Shown here: in pieces, positions 35,871 through 47,897 of the stretch
Numbering within the stretch: the first letter of the stretch is position 1
Layout of the letters: each line of letters starts with the position of its first letter
Assembly: GCA_020137815.1 (NCBI GenBank)
Contig: CM035354.1
Span: forward strand, 310,001-374,000
Source: Hormiphora californensis
Lineage: Eukaryota > Ctenophora > Tentaculata > Cydippida > Pleurobrachiidae
Direction: 5' to 3'
Length of the DNA stretch: 64,000 bases
Position numbers and translations under genes: made by a program
Notes under the pieces: model-generated
What the model was told of the DNA's origin: nothing
The model's input: only the letters and a program-made list of their open reading frames with translations
The model's database searches: none

Positions 35871-37375
35871 GGCAACCTGTTGCCTAGGTGATATAGTTGT
35901 TATAATGTGTGCAATATGATTGTTAGTTGTCAACAAATCTGTACAGGCCGTTGCTATAAATAGTAGCTATAGGCTATACTTAAATAAAACGCACAATCGC
36001 AAAGATCAACAAAAAGAATTAGTAGTACTATACAGCGATCGCGATTGAAACGATATTATATTGATCACAATTACGACTCTTCCCTCTACTATAATCGCTT
36101 GACAAGTATCATGCTCCCCCCTCGTACAAACGAGTATTGAAACCACTGCGAACATATATTTCACTGAGACCTACTATAATTGAAATTCTATAGCATACTA
36201 TTATCTATAGAGGGAGGGGCCTGGTCGCATTGTATATTGGATGGGAAATATTTCACAATGTACAATGCTTGGGGAGGTGCAGAGTTTCGCAACCGGCGCT
36301 GCAAAAGTTATGCAATGGATAAATTGTAAAGGTTAAGCAATATGGATGGCTGCGAGAGACGCAGAGATGGGTGGAGAAGAAAAAGTGTGTTTTTTAGGAG
36401 CTTTCTTGTTGGCCATATTAAAACTGTATACGATCGTTCTCTAATAATAATAATAAGTAATATATGGCCCGGTGGTCACAGAATTCGCGTTAACCGCAAT
36501 TAAATCTCGAAAGTCAAAGTCACTTTCTCCTGCAGTAGGCTTCTACTATTCGGAATTTGTACTACAATAATTTCCTAGAATCATACCTATTCCATGAAAA
36601 GCAGTTTCCGTTATGCTTTATAGTATTTGACATAATATTATGGGGGTAAAATCAATATGACAATTTAAACTGTTTGCTAATTAGTATAAACAGGTAACCC
36701 ATATAAATTATACCCGGATGGCTTTAATTCAAAAGTTCCTTCTTTTGCGTTGCCTGCATAACGTCATCCTATAGTAATGATCTCACTGTCAGGCCTCAGT
36801 TCTCGAAAGAAATGAGAATAGGGTCAGGCAAATGCTCTGACTTGTTGAGTAAGGGGTCCCCCTTACTCAACAAGCTTTGACAATGATCTCATCCTTCAGA
36901 AGACTGTATTAACATGCAATCTGTTACAATGTGGTACAAAGGTCTGGCGGGATAATGTTAATTCGCCGGATAAGTAGGATCGTAAAAACGGTTACTACAT
37001 TATATATAATCTGTGTCGTTACCCATTTCCCCTACTTGGTATAGCCAGAGTTAGTATTTATAAACCCGGGTTTATATGTAGCTGGTCACCCGGCCCGGCC
37101 CGGTTATCAAAAGCCTCCTAAAAAGCTGGGGGGGGGAGCTAAACTTTGTAAAAAATCGATGTTTGATTAAATTTTAAGCCTGAATGTTGTTTATTGAAAC
37201 TTTCCTTGCTCGACCCTGTTTCCGCACACCCGAAAATAAAAGGGTTTTAGCAAAACAAATTGAAATAGGCTCATGTTTGAAAGTATTAGTATAGCCGTCT
37301 GAATGTCACAACTATATTTATACCTTCAATAATTATGCATTAAATATCGCCCAGTCTGCACTCTGCAGTAGAACT
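35871..37375. other. intergenic, upstream of chromodomain gene
   Basis: AT-rich, no gene recognised. At 36841-36874 a perfect 16-bp hairpin with a 2-base loop (CTTGTTGAGTAAGGGG/CCCCTTACTCAACAAG) follows a GTCAGGCAAATGCTCTGAC repeat also found at 20680-20760. A (GGCCC)n-like stretch at 37090-37106. Confidence 0.5.
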
Positions 37376-38973
37376 AAATTTGCCTCCAAGTTCCAACCTA
37401 GTAATATTAGGTCATCCAATATTGATCTGGACTGGTCTACCGTGAGAGAACGGTATCAGATAGAGCCAAGCTGCCGGTTTTAGCGTCTTCCTTGGACATT
37501 TTAAGGTTGGACTAGGATGGTGGGAGCCTTCGCATGCTTGCTCTTATGTCTCACAGGCAATTAATTGGATCATTACTCTAGCTGCCGCTTTATGCTAACT
37601 TTTAACTCAATTTTGGACCAATATGACCTACTTCCGGATAATTTGGAAAGTTTTTAACCCTATATATTGCTTATTAAATGGCTTGAGATACTCCATAAAC
37701 CTTCCTGAAATTTTTGGATAAAATTTCTAGCATGGGGAAGCGATTTTCGCTAGATTTGGTAAAGCTGGATTTTAATTTTTTTACAAATGTTGAAAAAAGC
37801 CGCCATGAGCCAGGTATCCATTGACCGATCGTAATAAAACTAACATAGGACCTAGAAAATTGTATAAGCTAACATTTAACGTTGGATTCAAGTCATTTAG
37901 ACGTTTAGAACGTACAAAAACGGCCATGAAGTGCGCAAAGCGCAATTTTGGCAAAAATCCAATTTTTGAAGATGAAGATGGAATCTAAACGCTTTAATTA
38001 TGGTTGCATCAGATTCAGGCTTAAAAAGTGATCTAGAAACATTGGTCAAACCGATCATCTGTCCCCAATAGCAAGGGGTGCGCGGGATACTTCAGGATTC
38101 TCTCAGCGCCGCACACGCGACTAGCAAGTTTTGACCAACAAGCACAAACACGCACGCTGAGAGAAAAGTTGGCGGGTTTGCGTCATTTCGCTTATTGTTC
38201 GTTATTGGCAATTGTTCTCCGAGCACACTGGTGAAAACTAGATGAAAAACGGGTGAGTACAAGCTGAGCAGTGTACAAATCTGTTTTGAACTCTAATTTC
38301 AGAGAAAACAGACACAAATTGTTCCACGAGCTCTCACACGGAAATGCGAGTGAAATTTAAAAAAAGCCGTCAATTGGCCACCCACAAATTGTCCATACTA
38401 CACGATCCCGGGTTGTTTTAACACCCCAGGTACACCATGAAGCTTTCTATAAAAGAAAACTTCAGAAAACAATGATTCCGGGTTCTCTGAGAGATGATAC
38501 TTCAGGTGATACTTCAATATCTCGCGCGTTATACGCGCTTTTAAATGCTGAAAAAGCACGGCACTAGGCCCACTCAGCAGGTCCGCCAGAGAGATGAAGA
38601 GAAGTGGGGAAACTGGAAAGTTAGTTTTGAACCCGGAAAGTCCAGTAAACTTGATAGTGGATAGAACTAGTGTATGTTTAATATGAAGAGAAAGATTAGA
38701 AGTTCATCTGCAAAGAATTTTCCCTTTCTCACTCTATCTCCCTCCCTCTCCAACCCCGAGAACGATCAGTTTATCCAGCCCAACTCTGATGTTAACCCCT
38801 ACTTTCCTCTACCAGGTAATGGATCTTGCTGAAGGTCCTGGATAAGGGAGATGGGGAACGTATCGACTACGTCACTACCCGCTTCATTCTGTTCAACATA
38901 ACACAAGTTAGTAGACTTAAAGTTTCCACTTTTCAAGCAGAGAGATGGATGGAGAGAGATGGATAAAAAGAGT

Positions 38974-39021
<48 letters not shown>

Positions 39022-39609
39022 GAGAGAGGCAGAGAGAGAGAGGCAGAGACAGAGAGACAGAGAGACAGAGAGACAGAAAAGAGGAGAAAGAGTATAGAGA
39101 AAGAATTGAGAGAGAAGCAGAGAAGCTGAGAAGTGTAGAGATAGGTAGACCGTGGAGACTGAGAGAAAGAAAGATAACATTCATAATCAAGTAGTGTTAA
39201 CTATAATACCCAGTGTGTTTTTATCCGTAGTATAGTTTGCTTTCGAATGCCCATATATGGGCATTGATGCTGGTGATGGATAATTCAGAAGTTAGTGACA
39301 CAATGTCATTATTCACGCTTTTATAAATTTCAGTTAATTCTACACAGTCATAACTCAGAGAGAACGCTTGTGTGCGTGTATGATTGAAAGGGAGAGCGAG
39401 ATAAAGATAGAGATAGTGGGAGAGAGAGGGAGGGAGGGAGGTACAGAGATAGAACTGATTGAAAAAGAGAGAAATGGAGCGGTGCAGATGAAAGATATAA
39501 TGGAGAGATAAGGATTAAGGACTAGAGAGAGAGTGGCCTGATTAAGAAAAAAAGAATTTTAAGTTTTACGTCCTCAGGTTAAATTAAAACGTGGTTCAAA
39601 ACAAAATGT

Positions 39610-39681
39610 TCGGGCCGAGGTTTGAACCTGCCATCATCCAGCCCTAATCCAAGCGCCCTAGCCATTGCGCCACTGAGCACT
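39610..39681 (-). other. tRNA-like sequence in palindrome spacer
   Basis: The minus strand carries an A-box-like GTGGCGCAATGGC with a perfect GCGC/GCGC D stem and a B box GGTTCAAACCT at the right spacing. T and acceptor stems do not pair well, so this is a tRNA-derived SINE head or pseudogene rather than a working tRNA. Confidence 0.4.
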
Positions 39682-40139
39682 TGTACAAAAGAGAATTTTG
39701 AGGATGTTATACATTATCTCTGTACCTCCCTCCCTCCCTCCCTCCCTCTCTCTCCCACTATCTCTATCTTTATCTCGCTCTCCCTTTCAATCATACACGC
39801 ACACAAGCGTTCTCTCTGAGTTATGACTGTGTAGAATTAACTGAAATTTATAAAAGCGTGAATAATGACATTGTGTCACTAACTTCTGAAATCTGAATTA
39901 TCCATCACCAGCATCAATGCCCATATATGGGCATTCGAAAGCAAACTATACTAGAGATAAAAACACACTGGGTATAGTTAACACTACTTGATTATGAATG
40001 TTATCTTTCTTTCTCTCAGTCTCCAAGGTCTACCTATCTCTACACTTCTCAGCTTCTCTGCTTCTCTCTCAATTCTTTCTCTATACTCTTTCTCCTCTTT
40101 TCTGTCTCTCTGTCTCTCTGTCTCTCTCTCTCTCTCTGC

Positions 40140-40241
<102 letters not shown>

Positions 40242-40642
40242 TTTTATCCATCTCTCTCCATCCATCTCTCTGCTTGAAAAGTGGAAACTTTAAGTCTACT
40301 AACTTGTGTTATGTTGAACAGAATGAAGCGGGTAGTGACGTAGTCGATACGTTCCCCATCTCCCTTATCCAGGACCTTCAGCAAGATCCATTACCTGGTA
40401 GAGGAAAGTAGAGGTTAACATCAGAGTTGGGCTGGATAAACTGATCGTTCTCGGGGTTGGAGAGGGAGGGAGATAGAGTGAGAAAGGGAAAATTCTTTGC
40501 AGATGAACTTCTAATCTTTCTCTTCATATTAAACATACACTAGTTCTATCCACTATCAAGTTTACTGGACTTTCCGGGTTCAAAACTAACTTTCCAGTTT
40601 CCCCACTTCTCTTCATCTCTCTGGCGGACCTGCTGAGTGGGC

Positions 40643-40970
40643 CTAGTGCCGTGCTTTTTCAGCATTTAAAAGCGTGTATAACGCGCGAGATATTGAAGTA
40701 TCACCTGAAGTATCATCTCTCAGAGAGCCCGGAATCATTGTTTTCTGAAGTTTTCTTTTATAGAAAGCTTCATGGTGTACCTGGGGTGTTAAAACAACCC
40801 GGGATCGTGTAGTATGGACAATTTGTGGGTGGCCAATTGACGGCTTTTTTAAAATTTCACTCGCATTTCCGTGTGAGAGCTCGTGGAACAATTTGTGTCT
40901 GTTTTCTCTAAAATTAGAGTTCAAAACAAATTTGTACACTGCTCAGCTTGTACTCACCCGTTTTTCATCT
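40643..40970 (-). CDS. small spliced frame in right arm of palindrome
   Basis: On the minus strand, ATGAAAAACGG before a GTGAGT donor and a TTTTAG acceptor would join to a 90-odd-codon frame ending at the TAG near 40643 (ENRHKLFHELSHG ... LLNAEKARH). The left arm has the same layout, with an even better acceptor (TTTCAG), but a frame change makes ATT TAA, a stop. I do not recognise the protein. It could be a decayed part of an original transposase or pure chance. Confidence 0.25.
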
Positions 40971-41430
40971 AGTTTTCACCAGTGTGCTCGGAGAACAATT
41001 GCCAATAACGAACAATAAGCGAAATGACGCAAACCCGCCAACTTTTCTCTCAGCATGCGTGTTTGTGCTTGTTGGTCAAAACTTGCTAGTCGCGTGTGCG
41101 GCGCTGAGAGAATCCTGAAGTATCCCGCGCACCCCTTGAATAGAGAAAATGCCATGACATATTCAATCATCCGTAGTGTCACAGTTTTTTCTTTCATAAA
41201 GCGGCAGCTAGAGTAGCATTGAAACATATTGCTCGTGAGGCAATACTGCCAGCAGGCAAAGGTTCCCACCATCCTAGTCCAACCTAAAAATGTCCAAGGA
41301 AGACGCTGGAACAGGTCGCTTGGCTCTATCTGGCTCCGTTCTTTCACAAACATACCTGTCCAGATCAATATTGGATGACCTAATATGTAGTATACATGTC
41401 ATTAGCTTGGAGGCAAAGTTGTAAAAAGAA

Positions 41431-41889
41431 AAGAAGTCTGAATCTGTTTATCAGACTCAAGTACATTACAATCGGTGTCACTCACTCCCTGCAGTGCTAA
41501 TGGAGTCGTGCGATTGTACTGTGCGTGTCACATCCTACACGATTGCAGCAGGTATCACAAATTCCCAGCAGCATCATGTATATTGGTTGCCATGATGATA
41601 CAACAACAGCTAGTGCTACACGTACTACTACACTAGTCCACTGATTTGTGAATTGGGCATGTCCATAGTCCTCCCGTATATTGGAACAAAATTTACAATA
41701 AAATGTAAAAAGTGTTGTTTGGAGCATAGACGTGTAACTGTGCAGGTAACAGCTGATTCAGCTGTGTGTATTTGGATATCAGGTGACTTTATATTATAGC
41801 TCGGTTATAATACATATACCAGCACCCGGCCTGTTACAGCCAAATTGTAGCATTACAACAAATCTAGTCAAGAAACTCTCACTGGATCA

Positions 41890-41939
<50 letters not shown>

Positions 41940-43529
41940 CTCAGCTGGGAGTGGGACAAAGAAACATTCATGCTAGTGTGTAACACCAAACTGTAGACAC
42001 GCGGAGACTGTTAGGCTGCAAAAATGTAAAGAATGGGGATCCTAAATATCCTAAAAAATCAAAAACACTCAAACTTGAGTCAAACTAAACTTCCGGGTTC
42101 AAATTCGTGGAAATGTTGCAACTTCTAAAGGCTCGAATGTTTGAAGGTGTGCAAACCAATATTCTAATATTATACCAGCACAGCTGCATCTGAGCGGTCA
42201 GCTTTTATAATGTTAGTACTATAAACAAACCGAAATGTTTTTCAGAATTAGAGACCGCTTTGAAGTGCAGCTGTAGCACAGAGTTCTTCTTGAGTGTAGC
42301 TGTACATACCGAATATAGTGTAGTACACACATGTACATTCTCTCCAAGAACTATCTATTCAGCCCGCATGCTAGCACGAGATTTACTGTAATTTTACGAG
42401 TCGTACTGTATCAAGATTGTAAGCTCATTATTGGGTGAGATAGACAGTGCCGATGCTGGTGCGCTTTATTGTTGTCACCCCCGTGCGTCAAGAAACAGGT
42501 TTCCTACTATACATGCAAATAAAAACCCGGGGGGGGGGGGGGGACAACTTCAAAAAATCCGACTTTATGGAGAGCTATTCTATCAGTTTGCTTTACCCTA
42601 CACCATGTTTACACAGAATAGAGCATTGTTCAAAGATCTAGATCTAGATAAAGCAGCGTAAAATAAAGACATGTGTAATGATGATAAGTATCGAAAGATA
42701 AAGAGCTCGAAGCAAACCAAAGAAAGAACTCTAGATAACACAAACTGTGAAACACACACAGGCTAATCGCACGTTATTTGTGTATGATAAAGCAAGTTAC
42801 AACGTATTATGTATAAGCTATGAGGTCATCCCTGGTGATCTCATACCCTGTTCTAATATGTTACCAGAATACCAAGGACGCAATACGATCGCACCATATA
42901 CTGACCAAATATATTGGTTAAAGACAAAATTATCACTATATATATACATAGTCGCAACCTATAGCCATGCGTCGTTCTGTCGCTCTCTCTCAGCACTCAC
43001 AGGGTGAATTACACTAGACATGTGTAGTGTGTACCTGTGTGTTGCAACTAGAAAAAAAGAAGACCACACACAGTAGCTTAATATTATGATTGCTGTGTGT
43101 GCCTTGAACAAAACTGTTATTTCAAAAAGCTGCGACAATATTAATAATAGTGTCTCGGTGAAGCCATCCCAGATCAAATACGCTCCCAACGATATAATTA
43201 TACATGGCAAGTAGAGTACATATTATTGCAAAAGTAACATTCCGGGAGATGGCAATTCGAGAAACTAAATTTGAAGTATTTGTAAAGAGCTCTTACCGCA
43301 ATTCAATTCAGTGCAAAATTGCTCTGATTTGTTTAAAAATAACTTCATTTACACAATAATGGAGCTGAGCTATTAAGATGCAATCACAGTCGAACTCGCT
43401 AAATGTTAGCAGTGAAGCACCTCCGCCTACAAAACTACATTCCTTTTGAAACAACCCACCCAGCAGTGGCAAATAAATTGGTTGCTGTGGTAACTGGTCT
43501 TTTCTACCTAGCTCACCCAATTACTAATT
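41431..43529. other. intergenic DNA
   Basis: No gene recognised. (TC)n run at 41890-41937 and a poly-G run at about 42528-42543. Short frames elsewhere show no family resemblance. Confidence 0.5.
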
Positions 43530-43753
43530 ACGGGGTGCGCCTCAAGTTTGGGCTGTTGACAACCCATTCCCATCTTCCACAGTTGACACCAATATAAAAT
43601 ATAGTGGTTGCCATGGCAACAGAATCGGTAAAGATGGATACTGAATTGCTAAAATAATCACAAAACGTTTAAAAATCAGCTTTATTTGTTTAGACGTATG
43701 GAATAATTTATGACGGAGCCCTAAATACTAATACCTGCCAACGCACTGAACTA
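43530..43753 (+). repeat. dispersed repeat L, copy 2 (X-box), left part
   Basis: Shares GGGTGCGCCTCAAGT, GTTGCCATGGCAAC (43607-43620), AATCGGTAA and the GACGGAGC-type block with copy 1. It is cut by the foldback that starts at 43754 and appears to continue at 45092 (ACTAACGACCATTTCGACG). Confidence 0.7.
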
Positions 43754-45091
43754 CACGGCGTGCCTGGTGAAATTTTAACACGACCTAGCATGCTGCGGGA
43801 AACCACCACTTGTACGTGGTAGCTGAGGGTCTACAGAATGGCGCTACGGTGCGGGAAAAAAATCCATGCCCTAAAATCTTTTTTTTTACTTTTATTTGAT
43901 TTGGGTCAAAATTGGCTATATTAAACGTGGTCCCGAAAAATCCATAATGACTTAGCACACGAAATATGTCACCCCCACCTATTTTTGCACGTAGAATCGA
44001 TTGCCGTTGAAGTCGAATCTCTAAAATGACTGTAAAATGATCAAAAGTTGATTTTTTACCATTTTTTGGAGGTTTTTGGCCCCTAAACCATTGAAAACGT
44101 TGAGATAGGAATTTGAAACTAGTGCCAATCGTTAAAAAGGTAATTTTTCTACAAAGAACCAAGTTTTCGTGTATATCCGATTTATGGTTAGATTTGGGCA
44201 AATTGTTGAAATCTGCCAACTAGGAGAACCGTAACTTGATTTTCTTGTTTTTTGGATTTTGGCATTTTTGACAAACTTCTGATTGAAATGGCCAGTCGGG
44301 ACCATGCTTAAGTTGTTTATGGGACAATTTTCGACTAAAATCCAAGATTTCATACCAATCCAATAACAGATCGTTGATTTATAGAAAATTTGCGTAGGCA
44401 AAACGGTCAAAATAACAACTTTTCTTGCTTATTTTGACCGTTTTGCCTACGCAAATTTTCTATAAATCAACGATCTGTTATTGGATTGGTATGAAATCTT
44501 GGATTTTAGTCGAAAATTGTCCCATAAACAACTTAAGCATGGTCCCGACTGGCCATTTCAATCAGAAGTTTGTCAAAAATGCCAAAATCCAAAAAACAAG
44601 AAAATCAAGTTACGGTTCTCCTAGTTGGCAGATTTCAACAATTTGCCCAAATCTAACCATAAATCGGATATACACGAAAACTTGGTTCTTGGTAGAAAAA
44701 TGACCATTTTAACGATTGGCACTAGTTTCAAATTCCTATCTCAACGTTTTCAATGGTTTAGGGGCCAAAAACCTCCAAAAAATGGTAAAAAATCAACTTT
44801 TGACCATTTTACAGTCATTTTAGAGATTCGACTTCAACGGCAATCGATTCTACGTGCAAAAATAGGTGGGGGTGACATATTTCGTGTGCTAAGTCATTAT
44901 GGATTTTTCGGGACCACGTTTAATATAGCCAATTTTGACCCAAATCAAATAAAAGTAAAAAAAAAGATTTTAGGGCATGGATTTTTTTTCCCGCACCGTA
45001 GCGCCATTCTGTAGACCCTCAGCTACCACGTACAAGTGGTGGTTTCCCGCAGCATGCTAGGTCTTGTTAAAATTTCACCAGGCACGCCGTG
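43754..45091. mobile_element. 1.34 kb foldback element with 4-bp target repeat
   Basis: Nearly perfect arms of about 650 bp meeting near 44425. Ends CACGGCGTGCCTGGTG and complement, flanked by ACTA (43750-43753 and 45092-45095). CAC-start termini with 4-bp duplications recall Chapaev-type elements, but this is a weak inference. Frames of up to 144 codons in each arm mirror each other and match no family. Confidence 0.85.
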
Positions 45092-45410
45092 ACTAACGAC
45101 CATTTCGACGCGAAACTCCTCTCAGATTCGCCTCAATCATGTGCTGTTGACAACTCTGCCGGGTGGCCCTCTTTATTCCAACATTTGATACCAATCTGAT
45201 GGTTGCCATGGCAACTGAGTCGGTAACTATGAAGAATGAATTGCTAAAATTTATTCGAAAGTAATCATAAACTACCAAAAGTGCAAAAACAGCTTTATAC
45301 TTGTTTGGGCACATCAAATATATAATGAAGGAGCACTGCTGGAGTTGCTTTCCAACATATTGAATAAACGACCACGACTTCGACATTTCCAAACTATAAT
45401 ATTACAAGAG
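45092..45410 (+). repeat. dispersed repeat L, end of copy 2 and copy 3
   Basis: 45092-45130 completes copy 2. Then copy 3 carries GTTGCCATGGCAAC at 45202-45215, CTGAGTCGGTAACTATG, ATGAAGGAGCA and AACGACCACGACTTCGACA. Confidence 0.7.
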
Positions 45411-45518
45411 TTGGGGAGAACGACGTAAATAGGTGGCAATGGTACCAAGCGGCAAGGGTAGTTCCAGGACAGTGGGACCTGGACGAAACTCAATGAAAGT
45501 CATCTAGGAGTCTCTACA

Positions 45519-46055
45519 AGAATTATTGCATTATGTATTCATAATGCGGTGTTTCCCTGCCACAAATGGTTGTAAAATTGATGAATAAGCTTCAAAACTG
45601 GAATTCCTGATGAATTTTGCATTTATAAAGAGCAATTTTTGGCTGATACGATGTTAGTTGCTTATATGGTATCCTGGGCGGTTGCTATGGTAATCAAAGC
45701 AGTTGCTATGGTAACCAAGACAATTGCTATGATAACCAAGGCAGTTGCTTAGGAGACCCTAGTTGGTTACCAAGTGCTTCAACTTTACTTTGTGTGATAG
45801 TAGTTTCATGCTTGGAAGACTTGCTACCACGTCATGGTACGGCTGTAGGGTACCCAAATTGATTCCAGGTGAAAGTAGGAAATGTTACGAGTGAGTAATT
45901 GCGCACCACAATGTGTATCAATCATTTCCTTTGTTGCATCAACAAAGTATGAGTTGAAAGATTTATGAAGGAGCAGACTTTGTTGCTATGTGTAACGGTG
46001 GACAGACGGACACTTTTAGTTAACCCCCGAAATTGCTGATTTCTAAACGGTCGCG
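45519..46055 (+). repeat. dispersed repeat K, uninterrupted copy
   Basis: Collinear with 25849-26307 plus 29787-29905, including the 21-bp X-box-like units (GTTGCTATGGTAAC), CCACGTCATGGTAC, the ACAAAGT/ACTTTGT flank and the GTAACGGTGGAC end. It serves as the empty-site reference for the 3.48 kb palindrome. Confidence 0.85.
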
Positions 46056-46092
46056 TTGGATGACAAAATCATTTTATCATCTAACGCGACCG
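46049..46092. repeat. hairpin at end of repeat K
   Basis: GGTCGCGTTGGATGA and TCATCTAACGCGACC form an inverted repeat with a short AT-rich loop. A different hairpin occupies the same position beside the other K copy (29927). Confidence 0.75.
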
Positions 46093-47737
46093 TCAAAATC
46101 AAAATTTTAATTTTGGTGTGTGCTAACTGCTAACCCTAAACTTTAGAACCTTAATTCGACGCCAGACACTATTATAATGATGAAAAGTCGCTCATATAAA
46201 CAGTTGTATTGAGTAGCCTGACAGTGTGTCTGCAGTATCACTCTTGGATATCTGCGTTTGGGGTTTGAGCGTCGGGATATAACGAGTGTATCGCAAGATC
46301 ATTTTCCACGTTTGTCACGAGTCTCGGTATACCTAGCTTTACACAGTGGACTTTGTATAGAGTGGAAAAATCCGAGAGGCTTATTATAAAGTTTTACAGC
46401 CATTGGTATCATGTCATATAATGATCGATTTGCGTCTGATTTCGATAATAATGATCGATTGCTGAACGATCAAGCGATCGATTTCATTGCGAACATCAAA
46501 TGCAATAAATGCATCACGTGTTACGTCAAACCTCAAAAGGTAAAATGCAATAAATGAATCAAAACCTTTAAAGGTAAAACTAAATGGCGTTTGACTCAGA
46601 CTGCTGCAATAAAGGCAGTTCCAGCTAGTCACGAAGTAGACACTAGACATGACATTACAAGAACTTTCTGGAAGGAAGTCAAACGGAAGTTAAATGCTCA
46701 CATGCGTGTGCCGTGTGTGTTCTCTCTATAAAACGTTTTGAGTTTTGTTGCAAATGCTACATGATATAGATATTATAAAAATAACAGTGTGCCCAAACGG
46801 CATGTGCTGCAGCCAATTTGTGAGTCACAATTTGTGATTCACAGATTTAATTGCACGATAGAATTTAATCTGACCACACATGCTATAATGTTGGCATATA
46901 TACTCAGTGTATAGATAAATGACAAGGTCTATAATCTATATATAAAATATACAGTGCTCGCCCTATCAAATGACCTGCAGGCCACACAAAAATAGGCCTG
47001 GTTAATGGTGGACTATACATGAATATACATATTGTTTAGCTTTCATATAAACCTATTAGGGCAGCAGATGTGTGTCATATTGATAGTGGTGAGTAGTTGA
47101 TGTGTAGGAAAATAACTGGGCACCAAATACCAATATGTATATTTTATTGACTGGGTAAGTGAGGAACTGCACTACTTAACTTGTGAAAGTGGAGAGCCAA
47201 CTTGTGTGGTGAATGTAATGATACCGAAAACCTGTAAAATATTGACACTACACAATATAATGTGACACTAGCAATATAATGTGACAGCATATATTATATG
47301 CCGTATTATGTGCTATACATAATGTATATTAGTGAGTGGTCAACACAAACGATTATTATATGCCCTGTATAATAGAAGCCGGTTATAGAAGTACGCGTCT
47401 ATATAATTATTGTGTAAGCTTTGAACGTGAGCTGCAACGCTAAATAAATTTACGACTTATCTCGATATGATGGAACAGTAACAAATTGACCTCATCGGGT
47501 TGTTTCATTTGTGTCTTAATGCTTGTAGGTTAAAAATACCAAGAAAGATTTTAAATCGTTACTGAATTACGTGAAACTAAATAAATTGTATAACGAAAAT
47601 ATAAATTGACCAGGAAACAAATTATCCTGAAAAAGTTTTGTCAAGACCCACAAAGTTTTGAAACGAAAACCTAATAGTACCATATCGCATGACACTGGAA
47701 ACGATTTTAACTATAAGAGTCGCTGTGCATGTTAATA
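46093..47737. other. intergenic AT-rich DNA
   Basis: No gene or clear repeat recognised; short frames only. Confidence 0.5.
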
Positions 47738-47895
47738 CAGTCGGACCCCGATTTAGTGGCACCCCGATTTAGGGACATGATTTTTTTCCCCCGATATACG
47801 AAAATTAACATTATTTGAACCCGATTTAGTGGACACCCCGATTTAGTGGACAAGAGCCTTTCCCCAGAGGGTGTCCCTAAATCGGGGTCCGACTG
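47738..47895. mobile_element. 158-bp pogo/Tigger-like MITE, copy 1
   Basis: Ends CAGTCGGACCCCGATTTA and complement, with TA on each side (47736-47737, 47896-47897). The interior repeats CCCCGATTTAGTGG. CAGT termini with TA duplication fit the pogo/Tigger group. Confidence 0.8.
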
Positions 47896-47897
47896 TA

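Noticed and set aside
43785-45014. Mirrored frames of 92-144 codons
   Set aside because: Arms of the 1.34 kb palindrome; no transposase motif.
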